From: Scalesia atractyloides
Taxonomy: Eukaryota; Streptophyta; Magnoliopsida; Asterales; Asteraceae
NCBI GenBank assembly: GCA_947069175.1
Contig: CAMTDV010000017.1
Location: 37,333,126 to 37,397,125, forward strand
Length of the DNA: 64,000 bases
Direction of reading: 5' to 3'
This document shows, one piece after another, positions 45,460-58,504 of the stretch (the stretch's first letter is position 1; the number at the start of each line of letters is the position of its first letter). Made by a program: the position numbers and the translations under genes. The notes under the pieces were generated by a model. That model saw only the letters and a program-made list of their open reading frames with translations. It had not been told where the DNA came from and searched no databases.

Positions 45460-46824
45460 ATGTCTTCTAGCCTCGCTCGTAGGAAGATGAGAGCAGGAAA
45501 AGCCCGCGAGCGCATGGCTGCCCTAATCGCTCAACAAATGGCTGCCGTAATACCCAACATTGTAATTCAAGTCCAACAAGCCCTTACCACTAATCCCGTC
45601 GATCAAGAAGATCAAAACATTGACAATCCTTCCCCAATTACCACCAAATGCACCTACAAGCATTTCAAATCCTGCGACCCTCCGAAATACGAAGGGACTG
45701 AAGGTGTCACCGCTCTCCTCCATTGGTTTGAAGAAATGGAGAACACTTTTCTAAATTGCGATTGCTCCGATGATCGCAAAGTGCGATATGCTACTGGTCG
45801 TTTATATGGAATAGCACTTACCTGGTGGAATACAGAGAAGGCCAAACGAGGTGTTGAAGATGCTATGACTTTGACTTGGGAAGAGTTGAAGGAAATCATG
45901 ACAAGACGGTTTTGCCCAAGGAGCGAAATCAAGAAATTAGAAGATGAGTTCTATTCGTTGAAGCAAAAGGAAGGCGACCACACCACATACAACAAAAGAT
46001 TCCTTGAGTTAAATCAAATGGTTCCCAACTTGTTCACTCCCCTCTACCGTTTGATCGAGCACTACATTCGAGGTCTTCCGTAAAAAATTCAAGACTCTGT
46101 AATAAGTACCACACCTGTAACCTTGGAAGCCGTAATGGAGTTAGCTACAGAGCTCACCAAGAACCACATACGGAACAAAGACTTCAAGGAGGAGAAGAAG
46201 AAGGATAAAGCATCGACTGAAACCTCAAACTCCACCCAAACCGAATCCCCTTCTCAACCCATTTCCAAGAGAAAACGAGATGGGCAACTTTTCGCTGTCA
46301 CCCAACGTATTCAACCAGCCTCACAAGCCGTACCCCTCCAAGCTATCCCAATCACCCAAGTAGCACCCAACTCAACTTACCCAAATAAGAAACCTTACCT
46401 TGGACCTCACCCTCAATGTAACACCTGTTTTTATCACCATCCATCTACCTTACCTTGTCGACTATGTGCGAATTGTGAACGCTATGGTCATTTGAGCAAG
46501 GTTTGCCGCACCCCTCAAAACCAAACCTCACCCCTTACTCAAAACTTGATCCAAACATATCAACAACCCCAATACCCCATGTTCCCATATGTTCGAACTT
46601 GTTTCAATTGTGGCGACCCTACCCACTTTAGAAACACGTGCCCTCGATTGGTTAACATCATAAACGCCCAAGCTCAAGCAAACCTAGTTAACCAAGCAAA
46701 TCAAGGAAACCTAATCACTAGGCCACCGGCAAGAGGAATAGTTTTCAACATCAACGCCAATCCTGTTGAAGATAATGACGGCCCAAACGAAACCACCCAA
46801 CTAGTCCCCTTCACCGAAAATTAA
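45460..46824 (+). pseudogene. gag: gag of element E, one nonsense codon
   Basis: Same Gag as element A, opening MSSSLARRKMRAGKARERMA. The 455-codon frame is interrupted only by TAA at 46081, where element A has a sense codon (TCA). Capsid region about residues 60-210; CCHC knuckles at about 337-350 (CANCERYGHLSKVC) and 382-395 (CFNCGDPTHFRNTC). The last stop, TAA at 46822, is a few codons before that of A (7354). Gag would assemble particles; enzymes must come from other elements, since only a hairpin array follows. Confidence 0.88.
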
Positions 46825-46869
46825 GATTCAACTCCAACCGCATAGTTTTTATGTTTTTCTTTATGTTAT

Positions 46870-48530
46870 CTCAAACTTTGGTTGATTGTGTTTGTTTATG
46901 TTTTAGAGTCACATAGAACCAATCATAACTTACGGATAAAGCCAATGAAAATTTGACAAGAATATGGTGGATACGCCGCTGGTACTTCCTATATATAAGT
47001 ATTCTTGTCAAAGGATCAGAGGCATTATCAGGCGGTTATGAGAAGTTCCATGTAGAATTTAGTATTGTCTTGATTGAAGTTTGTTTTGTACTCACTGATT
47101 TAGCATTTATAGCATCTCATCATTTAAAGAAATTGGATTGTGTTCCATTTCTACATAGACTAACCTCTCCATCATAACAAACGAGAGAGGTACTGTCATC
47201 ATTCAAACATGTATACTATCAGGATTAAGACTCAAGTTTTGGTTGTTGTGTTTATTTATGTATTAGAGTCACATAGAACTAATCATAACTTGCGGATAAA
47301 GCCAATGAAAATTTGACAAGAATATGGTGGATACGCCGCTGGTACTTCCTATATATAAGTATTCTTGTCAAGGGATCAGAGGCATTATCAGGCGGTTATG
47401 AGAAGTTCCATGTAGGATTTAGTAATGTCTTGGTCGATGTTGTTCATCATACATTTCAACGTATTTCAATTTCATCATTTAAAGAAGTTGAGCTATGTCT
47501 CACTTCCACAAGGACTAACCTCTCCATCATAACAAACGAGAGAGGTACTGTCACCATACAAACATATATACTATCAGAATTAAGACTCAAGCTATGGTTA
47601 ATTGTGTTTATGTATGTATTAGAGTCACATAGAACTAATCATAACTTACTGATAAAACCAATGAAAATTTGACGAGAATATGGTGGATACGCCGCTGGTA
47701 CTTCCTATATATAAGTATTCTTGTCAAAGGATCAGAGGCATTATCAGGCGGTTATGAGAAGTTCCATGTAGGATGTAGTATCGTCTTGATTGAAATTTGT
47801 GTTACATTCACTGATTTAGCATTCATACCATCTCATCATCGACTAACCTCTCCATCACAACAAACGAGAGAGGTACTGTCATCATTCAAACATGTATACT
47901 ATCAGAATTAAGACTCAAGCTTTGGTTGTTGTTTTTGTTTATGTTTTAGAGTCACATAGGACTAATCATAACTCACCGAAAAAACCAATGAAAATTTGAC
48001 GAGAATATGGTGGATACGCCGCTGGTACTTCCTATATATAAGTATTCTTGCCAAAGGATCAGAGGCATTGTCAGGCGGTTATGAGAAGTTCCATGTAGGA
48101 TTTAGTAATTTCTTGGTTGAAGTTCGTTTTATACTCACTGATCTAGCATTTATATCATCTCATCATTTAAAGAAATGGGATTATGTCACCAATCAAACAT
48201 GTATACTATCAGAATTAGGACTCAGACATTGGTTGTGGTGTTTATTTATGTTCTAGAGTTACATCATAGAACCAATCATAACTTACTAATAAAACCAATG
48301 AAAATTTGACAAGAATATGGTGGATACGCCGCTGGTACTTCCTATATATAAGTATTCTTGCCAAAGGATCAGAGGCATTGTCAGGCGGTTATGAGAAGTT
48401 CCATGTAGGTTGTAATATTAGAAGTTTTGTTTTAGGATATAACCTTATCTTTACAAACATATCAAAACTTTTGCGCATGAAATCATACTTAGTGAATCAC
48501 CTCCGCTTATCAATATTTTACCGGTAGGCA
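46870..48530 (+). repeat. Tandem hairpin-module array in place of pol (element E)
   Basis: Five copies of the module found in element A, with hairpins at 46952-47012, 47312-47372, 47668-47728, 47995-48055 and 48305-48365; period about 310-360 bp. Spacers hold a second hairpin (ACCTCTC...GAGAGGT, e.g. 47162-47190, 47518-47546 and 47845-47873). Module cores match those of A almost base for base, while spacers differ in content and length. Confidence 0.8.
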
Positions 48531-48669
48531 ACAAAAAGCGATTCCTGTAGCAGGGTACTCAACCCTTACAAGGAACGTTACCGCCTCAAACAAAAATTTA
48601 AACTCTTACTTTTTTTCTAAGTATGTAACTGTCAAATTAAACACCAAATTTCTAAAAAGTAGGGGATAC

Positions 48670-51206
48670 TGTAACATCCGTCAAAAAACCGGATTTACCA
48701 AACCCGCTCCGTTTATTAACCAAACAATCAGTTAAAAATTTCGTTGCGTATTTAATGCCCAAATTAATTTTAAACGATACATAATTAATAAGTATATTAG
48801 AATATAAAAGTTACATTTGAAAAAGTATTAAAAATAATGAAATAAAAATAAAAGGCTGAAGCCGGGTTTGGAACCCGGGTCAACCATTATCAGCAAAGCC
48901 TTAACACAACGCGCTAAACCACTCCGCCACTTGTGACTTTTGTTTACTTATTGAAACAATTAATACATAAATTAAATCTGAAAGTCAAATCCAGTTACAC
49001 AGCGCGCCCAAACCGCTGACGCCGGAAAATCTGACGATTTCGCCAATCACCGTCGGTTACCTTTGACTTAACGTAAGTATTAACAACGACGTCGGTTATA
49101 ACCGATGTCCAGTCCGCGACACAAGTCATAACCGCCGGAAAAATCATTGACCGACGAATCAAGACTGAAATCAGACCACATGCATCTCGATTCTTTCCTA
49201 TAAATGCACCCTCTAACCTCTGATAGCCTTTTCGCTCACAATCACACCCATTCTCGACGTAATTTCACTCGCCGGAAACTTTCTGCAACTCGCCGGAAAA
49301 CCGAATCCCTTCACCTCTGTGCCTTACTCTAAAAACAGAACATCTAGAGCTCATTCCGAAGCCACCCACACTCACCTCAAGCTTCCTGAAGACACTCTGC
49401 CGCAAGATACACGTCGCCGGAATAACCTGCTGTAATTGGAAACTCGCCGGCGAAATAGGGGATCTCTGTCGGTATATCTTATACCTAATCTCTCTCATTC
49501 ATTTTATTAACTCATATGTAATTAATCACAACACACTAAAGAACTTGATTAAATCGTCGAACCAGTCGGACATTGGTTCTGGATTAAGCTTAACGAAGAA
49601 GATGAAGTTTTCAGTAATATATATATATAATTTAAATCAAGTTATATCTCGGGTTAGACACACAGTCCAGCGGTGGACTGTGTGCAAATAAACACGCATA
49701 CGTCCCGAGTTTGATTATTGTCACACCCACACTCGCCTTAATAAAAATGTTCCTTTTAAAAAAAACTGAACCGGATTCACTCGCAAATAGATTTTAAGTT
49801 TAATGAAAACCGGAATAATAACCAAGATAGACACACAGTCCAGTGGTGGACTCTGTGTGCGTTTAAATCATACGTCGCGGGTTCGAGTCCAGACTACCGC
49901 ACCGGTTCTGGCAATTATCAAACTTTTTATATAAGGCAGAAATGAATTTATCTAGTTTGTATATAAGTATAATAAAAACCAGATTATTTACCAAGTTAGA
50001 CACACAGTCCAGTGGTGGACTGTGTGCCAAACTAACCCACAGGTCCCGGGTTCGAGACCTGTGGAGAGCACCGAGCGAGACATTAAAATCATTTTTAAAA
50101 TAAATGATTTTCGGATTAATTCAATGAGTATATAAATATAATTAAAAACAGAAATATTTCAGGTTAGACACGTAGCTCAGTTGGTAGAGCTGCGTGCACG
50201 CGAACGGGAGGTCTCGGGTTCGAGCCTCACCCGGCGCATACAATTACACAATAAAACGGTCAACAAGTCAACGGTCAAAAAGTAAACATTTTTTTATTAT
50301 TTTTATTTATTTATTTTATTTAAAAATCAATTAAAAATGCTTCAAAATAACATTTTTAAAGTTAGAAAATAGCCTTAAACTCACAAAAATATATCCAATC
50401 ATCCTACTAAAATTGATTAATAAAATCCGCTTATTTACCGAACCATTATGTTATTATCTAGGTTAGTTTCACTCGTGGTTAAATCCAACTTCGTGCGCAT
50501 TCAACATCATCAACCGAACGCACCCAATGTGAGTGAATCTTACAACTCCCCTTTTTAATTACACGTTTTGGGGTGTGTCATGTGTCACTAAAAATTAACT
50601 CGTTTATTTAAACTTGTGCCATACCATATTGTGATCTAAACTTAGAATGTATATATTGTTTGTGGTTATGTATTTCATAATGTCAAGTTGTATGCAAATC
50701 ATTCATTAGGCCCATCAGTTCGTAGAACAACGCGTGCCTCAAAACTCATTCATTAGGCCCATCAGTTCCTCGTTGGAGACGAGTTGAGCAACGCGTGCCT
50801 CAAAACAATCTATTAGTGTATGTGTGTGCATTATTTAATATTAAGTGATTTGTGAATAAGTTTACATCTATATTTACTCATATGTGGTTGTGCACTTTAT
50901 TTTATAATCATTTCAATAAACTTGTTCAAATGTTTTCATAGGATTCACTCGCCAACTTTTTGTTGATCCAAAAACCATTTTTACACATGATACAGGTGAA
51001 CAGGATGAAGCAAGGAAAACATAGGAAATGCCTTAGAAGAAAATAATGAAGTCTAGAATGATGTGTAGGACATGATGTAATTATGATTGTATGTTTCCCT
51101 TTAAATTGTAATAATAAATATGAAACGTTATAATAAATGTCATGAGTTTTGATGATAACCCAATCATGCACCGATCACCTTTTCCGCTGTGGGTCGGGGT
51201 GTGACA
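48670..51206 (+). repeat. 3' LTR of element E
   Basis: 2537 bp. tRNA-like modules: t0 antisense 48855-48932 (B box damaged), t1 49654-49756 (B box weak, T4), t2 49829-49928, t3 49997-50096 (9-bp T-side stem kept), t4 50164-50295. The CCCATCAGTTC hairpin block is partly duplicated at 50708-50780. TATA box at 49199. Confidence 0.88.
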
Positions 51207-51578
51207 GTTACCTCGCACCTCCAGTGGGTATGACACCATATGGGTAATCATTGATCGTCTTACAAAATCAGCTCACTTCATACCGATCCGCAAGGACTTC
51301 AAGAACGAGAAGTTAGCTCGTATCTACATCAGCAAGATCGTAAGCCGTCATGGTGTACCTTTAAGCATCATTTCAGACCGTGATGGTCGTTTCACTTCAC
51401 GAACATGGCGAGCCGTACAAACCGCCTTGGGTACGCGATTAGATCTCAGTACCGCTTTTCATCCTCAAACTGATGGACAATCTGAACGCACCATCCAAAC
51501 TCTTGAAGACATGCTTCGAGCATGTGTCATAGACTTCAAGGGAAATTCGGACGCTCATCTACCATTAGTTGAATTTTC
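51207..51578 (+). pseudogene. Integrase fragment of element D after element E
   Basis: Continues the catalytic core: first Asp region lies at the E insertion, TIWVIIDRLTKSAHFIP-like sequence, the second Asp in IISDRDGRFTS (about 51375) and HPQTDGQSERTIQTL with the catalytic Glu (about 51475). The frame then runs without a stop into element C LTR sequence, making a chimeric frame 51427-51828 that is an accident of the junction. Confidence 0.85.
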
Positions 51579-52767
51579 CTTAGCAAACGACGCGAAAACG
51601 CAAGATTTTGGACCCGAAAACATCAAGTTCGCTCGAGAATCACCAGCTCCCCAGGTCAAGTTTGACCGAACTTACACCCAGATGGGTCAAGTTCGACCGA
51701 ACTTGGGCACTTTTTCACCAAACACCTCACAAGTTCGCCCGAACTTGTCTAGTTTCCTAAGAAACTATGCAAGTTCGCCCGAACTTGTCTCCTCAGTAAG
51801 AAATTCTAACAAGTTCGCCCGAACTTGACAAGATCCTTAAGAATCTTATCAAGTTCGACCGAACTTGACTCTAAACCCACCAAAACCAAACAAGTTCGCT
51901 CGAACTTGTGTGTTTACACACAAGTTCGCCCGAACTTGGCTACTGCCCAACCAAGACTTAATCGTTTCAGCTTTTCGGAGACTGATGCACTTTCGTTCGC
52001 GTATGCAGGCTGATCTGGCGCTCTTCTCAACTCTCCTCAGATCCCGAACTCTTACTTAAATGCACCCACAGTGAGTGTACTTGACCCATTTTCGCTTTAA
52101 CGCACTTTTTGGGTGTTACATACGTTCCGATATCAAAATCACTTCACAAAACAAATTGTTTATCACACGCGAATAATCTGATTATATATGCTCAATACGT
52201 GATGCTAGAAACATATGACTAGGACTTATTTTCGTTAACTTGCCTCCTTAGCTAGTATCGTACTATAGTGTGGCTTACACCCGACGGGTTTAGTTAGGAT
52301 GGACGCGCAAGCCTTCTCACGGTAGTTAGCATGAGAAATAGGCCTATGTTATTCTGTGTGGAAATGTTTCGGTGTATCACGAGGTGTAGTTAGATTATTT
52401 CGTGAACGGTTTCTCTATTACGCTAGTATTACAAAACTCGTATGCTCACTTTTACTTAATTGTATTGACTTGTATTTTAACGTATGTAACAGGTTGAGGA
52501 GTTTAGCTTTGATGCATGGGATTATGCTTAGTTTAGTTGTTTTGTTTTTTTTGTTTTAGTTCCAAGTGTAATAAATCTAGGGGATATCGAACCCGGTTGA
52601 ATTTATGAGAAATCTCCGTTTTGTAATAATTGTTTAATGTTACGTTTAATAGTATGGGATATTAAGCAGATTGTGATATGTTAAATAATTGTTATGGAAC
52701 ATCTCGTGAAATCAATCTGGTCGCCTAGTGCCACTACCCCGATGATTCCGCCATCGGTTGGGGTGTG
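51572..52767 (+). repeat. Duplicate of the element C LTR 3' part
   Basis: Matches 34972-36168 at about 99% with a constant offset near 16600. It includes the palindrome array (51620-51945). The leader duplicate follows at 52768-52982. Confidence 0.88.
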
Positions 52768-53328
52768 ACGGATTGGTATCAGAGCGCCATAACCATAGGA
52801 TAATAGGTAGAATTGCCATGTTCGACCTAGTAGCATGTTTAAGTACCTGATTGACCTATCTTTGAATTAAATGCTAATCTACTTGCCATAAATGCTTAAA
52901 TATGCATTTCCTAAGGTTAATACAATATACGCACTTGGAAACGTTCGTATCACACAAAACGAGTGATCAAGTCGAGATTAGGTGTAACATTCGTCGTAAA
53001 ACGGGTTTCAAAACCCGCTTCGTTTAATAATCAAATATTCGGTTAAAAGTTCGTTGCGTATTGCCGGTTATTTTAAATAATACATAATTAATAAATATTT
53101 TAGAATTTAAAAACCATAATTAATAAATAATAATAATAAAATTAAATAAAAGAACAGAACAGGGTAGCCGGGTCTCGAACCCGGGTCTCCCGCGTGGACA
53201 CACACACATCACACCACTCCGCCACACACATATTTGTGTTCAAATACTTAAAACAAATAACATTTATGGTAAAGTCAAAACTCGTAAATCAGCAAACCCA
53301 GAACTCGAAATCGCCGGCAAAGACTGAG

Positions 53329-55776
53329 TGTAACATTCGTCGAAAAACGGGTTTTCAAAACCCGCTTCGGTTATTAATCAAATATCCAGCTATAATTTTT
53401 CGTTGCCTATTTATTGCTCCAATTAATTTTAAACGATACATAATTAACAAATATATTAGAATTTAAAAACCATAATTTAAAATTACTAATAAATAATGAA
53501 TAAAAAAAATAAATGCAGACGCCGGGTTTCGAACCCGGGTCACTCACAAGACAAAACACATCACACACCGGTCTGCCACACACTGATGTTGTGATAAACA
53601 TGGAAACAAATAATATATATACTAAAACTAGAAAATCAAAATCCGGACCTCAGCGCGGCAGAACTTGCAATCACCGGAAAATTCGGCAATCCGCGAGTTT
53701 AGCCATTTTCCTTTTGACTAAAACATTATAACCGACTTCGACATCGGTTATAACCGACGTCTAACAGTCAATTGCGGTCATAACCGCCGGAGAAACTTTG
53801 ACCGTGAATCAAGACCCAAACTCGGACAAAATTCATCAGTTCTACCCTATAAATACCCCCTCAACCTTCCGGGAATCCTTTCGCTCAAGACCGCACACTT
53901 TTTCGTAGTTGAAATTCTCAGAAGCTCGTCGCCTGAGATTTACAATTTCGCCGGAACATCGCCGGAAATCCTTGATCAGAAAACCGTATTCATTCCTCAA
54001 CCGGTATATCTATCTAAAACTTCTCTGCTATCTCTTAATTCATACTTTAATCGTTCAAATCAATAATCAAAACTGCTAAACAGTTCATACAGCCGGACAT
54101 CGCAAATCGGAGCCGACGACACTTGCCGGAAAACCGAAGCAATCCCGCTGTTCTGGTACACCATATCATTTAATTTCTCTGTTCATTTCAATCAAGTTTA
54201 AATCGTGAACGACTAAACAAGAACAGTCGGACATCACTGTTCTGAGTCTTTGTAAACGAAGAAGACGAAGTTGAATACGTGTATAAGTATAATTAAAAAC
54301 GGATATTCGAACGGGTTAGACACACAGTCCAGCGGTGGACTGTGTGCACAAACAATGCACACGTCCCGGGTTCGAATCGCACACGTTACCGAATTTCAGA
54401 ATTAGAACCAACATTTTTACAACTGAATCGGATCAGGTCACCGAATGTTAATAAGAATAATTTAATCCATAAGTTAACCAGATATGACACACAGCCCAAC
54501 TGGTTGGGCTGTGCGCACTCGAACAGAAGGACCCGAGTTCGACTCCGGGTCCCTGCAACCGGTTCGGCAATATAAACCATTTTTAAATAAAACCAAATAA
54601 GTTTAAAATTAATTAGTATATAAATATAATTAAAACAGAGAATATTTCAGGTTAGACACGTAGCTCAGTTGGTAGAGCTGCGTGCACGTATACGAGAGGT
54701 CCCGAGTTCGAACCTCACTCAGCGCACAATTAAACACAATCCGACCGGTCAACGGTCAACGGTCAAAAAGTCAAATTTTTATTATTTATTTTTATTAATT
54801 TATTTAATCATAAAATCATTTAAAAATACTTAAAAATAAGATTTTAAAGTTAGAAAACCTCCTTAAACTCACAAAAATAAATCTAAAAATCACATTAAAG
54901 AGTATGAATTAAAAGTACTAATTTACCGAATCATTTTGTTATTATTTTAGGTTAGTTTTTCTTGTCGATCAAATCCTAAAATTCGTGCGCATCCAACGTC
55001 ATCAAAGAACGCACCCAATGTGAGTGAATCTCTACCAATTCTCCGTTTTAATCACATTTTGGGGTGTATCATGTGTCATTTAATCCCTTATTATATTTAA
55101 ACACTTGTGCATCCATCATATCCGTGATCAAATGTGTATCAAATATGTATAAGTTGTTGTGTGAATTATGTTTAAATTGAAGTTATCATTTTCAGTGCAT
55201 GCATTTCATTAGGCCCATCAGCTCCCCGTGGGATACGGGTTGAGTATCAGGTGCCTCATTCGATCGGCTCCGTTTGATTGAGCCTTGATCTCACATACAT
55301 CATCATTCATGTCACTCGATCGACTCCGTTTGATTGAGCCTTGATCTTATATACATCATCATTCATGTCATTTACTCATCCAATGTGGTTTATGATTTTG
55401 TTATATATATATATGTTTGCTCACATGTGATTATTGCACAAATTTTCAATATTAAATACAACAAGAAATTAATAACAATGTTTTCTCAAGGTTCACTCGC
55501 CAACTTTTGTTGACCCAAAATATCCCTCGTTTTACACATGATACAGGTGATCCAGTTGAGGCAAGAAACACATAGGAAGGCCTAGAAGAATAAATCAGTT
55601 TAAGCTTGGGATTGTTTTACTTAGTTTCATTTCCTTGTAATTGTATGGATTTGATTTGAATATTTAAGTTGTAATTTGAATTTAATAAATATGAAACATT
55701 TTAGTAAACATCATGAGCTTTGGTGATAACCCAATTATGCCCCGACTCTTATTCCGCTGCGGGTCGGGGTGTGACA
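53329..55776 (+). repeat. Solo LTR of element D type inside the F 5' LTR
   Basis: 2448 bp, flanked by CTGAG at 53324-53328 and 55777-55781. About 99% like 36727-39178. Modules: t0 antisense 53515-53585, t1 54316-54418, t2 54485-54584, t4 54652-54780. Confidence 0.9.
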
Positions 55777-56270
55777 CTGAGACTCCGCAATTGTTGCTAC
55801 TTTCCCCATGATTGAAACGCGTAAACTGATTTCGACATCAGTTATAACCGTTGCTTAACACATAATTGAGTCAAAACCGTTTCTTTTGAGAATTGAAATC
55901 ATTGACCGTGATTTTGGCCTCTAAATCGAAAACGAGCAGCCTGTCCAACTTATAAATACCCGCCCAATTCCTTGTAAACTTTTCGCTCAGAACCGCACTC
56001 TCTTCCTGAAGCTTTATTCCTTTCAAAGCACGTCGTCGGAGATTTTCGCACTCGCCGGAATTTCTAACCAGAAAACCGTAGTTCTCCAAACCGGTATAAT
56101 CATCTAAACCTCCTTGCTATCTTTTGATTAGTAAATTATTGGCTCAAAACAATAATCAAAACTGTTTAATCAGTTTATTCAGTCGGAATCATTGTCGGGA
56201 TTTTTGAATGGTGAAGAAGATGAAGTTAAGTTAGTGTTTTAATATAAATAAAAACGAGTATTTAACCGGG

Positions 56271-56745
56271 TTAGACACACAGTCCAGCGGTGGACTGTGT
56301 ACAATTACAAAGCACACGTCCCGAGTTCGAGTCGCACATGTTTCTAATTTTCTGAAATAAAGCCAACACTTTTTAAACTCATTCAGATCAATTCACAGTA
56401 TATATATAAAATGAATATAATCCAGTGTTTATGCAGATTAGACACACAGCCCAACTGGTTGGGCTGTGTGCCCTAGAACCATAGATCCCGAGTTCGAGTC
56501 CGGGTTCTGTAACCAGTTTCGGCCATATTAAATCCTTTTTAATAAAAACTAAATAAGGATAAAGCTAGTTAGTATATATATATAATTAAAACAGAGAATA
56601 TTTCGGGTTAGACACGTAGCTCAGTTGGTAGAGCTGCGTGCACGTATACGAGAGGTCACGGGTTCGAACCTCACTCGCCGCCTGAAATTCATGCTATCCG
56701 ACCGATCAGACCCGGTCAGACCTGACAAGGTCAACACATTTTTTT
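56271..56745 (+). other. tRNA-like cluster of element F LTR (t1, t2, t4)
   Basis: t1: CACACAGTCC/GGACTGTGT hairpin, B box AGTTCGAGTCG, T5 at 56370. t2: CACACAGCCC/GGGCTGTGTG hairpin (10 bp), B box AGTTCGAGTCC, T5 at 56536. t4: A box TAGCTCAGTTGG, B box GGTTCGAACCT, T7 at 56739. Confidence 0.72.
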
Positions 56746-57701
56746 AAAAATTTTGTTTTCTTATTTTTACTTATTAAATTGAAAAATTATTTAAAAAAAA
56801 ACTTAAAAATAAGATTCCTAAGGTTAAAAATTTGCAATAAACTCATAAAAATAAATCTAAAAATCTCATTAAGAGCACTAATTAAAAATATTAATCTCAA
56901 ATAAAATTATTTATTTATCGAATTATTTCATTATTATTTAGGTTAGTTTTCCCTCGTCGGTTGAATCATAAATTCGTGCGCATTCATCATTATCAAGGAA
57001 CGCACCCACTGTGAGTGAATCTCTACCAATTCCCCGTTTTAATCATGTTTTGGGGTGTATCATGTGTCGTACTATTCTTTTATTTTATTTAAACACTTGT
57101 GCATACATCATATCCGTGATCAAATGTGTATTGATTGTTGTGTGAATTATATGTAGATTGAATTTATCATTTCAGTGCACGCATTTCATTAGGCCCATCA
57201 GTTCCCCGTGGGATACGGGTTGAGCATCAGGAGCCTCATTAGATCGGCTCCGTTTGATTGAGCCTTGATCTCAATTACATCATCATTCATGTCATATACT
57301 CATCCAAAGTGGTTTGTGATTGTTTACATATATATGTTTGCTCACATGTGATTAATGCACGAATTTTCTTTAATAAATAAAACAAGAAATTAGTTAAAAT
57401 GTTTTATCAAGGTTCACTCACCAACTTTTGTTGACCCAAAATCTCCTATGTTTTACACATGATACAGGTGATTCAGCTGAGACAGGAAACACTTAGGATG
57501 GCCTAGAAGAATAAACAAGTTAATGCTTTGGAATAAATATATAGTTTCATTTTCCTTTGTAATTGTATGAATTTTGTTTTTGGATATTTAAGTTTGTAAT
57601 TTGAATTTAATAAATATGAAACATCTTAGTAAATATCATGAGCTTTGGTGATAACCCAGTTATGCCCCGACTTTTATTCCGCTGCGGGTCGGGGTGTGAC
57701 A

Positions 57702-58504
57702 GATTGGTATCAGAGCTTGTGACTATAGGGATATAGGATAGGTTATTAGACCCTATACTATAGTTGATTAAATTTTAATTGTTTATGCGTTACATGCAAA
57801 ATTCATGATGTTTATATGTTTAATGTTTATTTTCACACCCAATATTATGCAAGCACGCTCACAAGTACATGTTAATATGCAATGCTCATCATAATTCATA
57901 TCCTCATAACATATCATATATATGAGAGCACACACCTCACGATTTCCATGATTTTTGCAATGATTTTGTATTTTTCAAATCACATCAAAGTGAGTTCTCA
58001 CGACGGGCATGTAGTAACTGGAAGGGTACGAGTACCGGTAGTCGGAACGTCCTGTCTAGGCTTGGCATTCGTATAAATCCAAAATAAAGGAACAGTTTGC
58101 CTACCTAGGGACTAACGATGAGAGTACGAAGGACCTATTAGGCCAAAGCATGCTATATCAAACGTCGGGTGAGCTAACCCCACTTTGAGTTGTCATTGTG
58201 TCTACACCTGGACACCCTCCTACCATACATCTCGCAATCATGTTTTACGATTTTCATTCGGGTGGTGCGAGTGTTAACCCGCCGACACCAATGTGAATCC
58301 TACCAAGCCCAATAGTCATGGGGGCCCACATGACTACACAGGCAATGGTATGGGGGGCATTTGGAGGCCCAAACATGAGCAAACCCAAGACATCCTATGG
58401 ATGTAGTTAAATTATTTTCAGCTATGTTGTTTTTCATTCTTTTTATGACACATGACACCTAGAAAATTCTTAAACCCACAATCTTCCTACATATGTTCCT
58501 GTAG
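57702..58504 (+). other. PBS and leader of element F
   Basis: TGGTATCAGAGC at 57704, then a leader with the conserved GACGGGCATGTAGTAACTGG block near 58003. Confidence 0.75.

Larger units (their letters stand above)
43627..51206 (+). mobile_element. Element E: gag-only LTR retrotransposon inserted in element D integrase
   Basis: LTRs 43627-44671 and 48670-51206 with TGTAACAT...GTGTGACA ends and the 5-bp duplication GTTAC (43622-43626 and 51207-51211). The internal region is PBS, leader, gag, hairpin array and PPT, the same plan as element A. The 5' LTR has lost about 1.5 kb. Confidence 0.9.
36727..51578 (+). mobile_element. Element D: Tekay-type gypsy element, interrupted by E and truncated
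   Basis: 5' LTR 36727-39178, PBS 39179, leader, gag, pol to 43626, then element E (43627-51206, target GTTAC), then the rest of integrase 51207-51578. There it stops at a junction with element C sequence sharing AATTTTC. The integrase end, chromodomain and 3' LTR are missing from this copy; the D solo LTR at 53329-55776 belongs to the downstream duplicate. Confidence 0.85.
52983..57701 (+). repeat. 5' LTR of element F (interrupted)
   Basis: About 2266 bp without the solo LTR. Antisense t0 at 53166-53230 lies in the first part. The second part has the TATA box (about 55951), t1 56271-56374, t2 56439-56540, t4 56609-56745 and the CCCGT/ACGGG hairpin (57205-57219). Confidence 0.87.
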
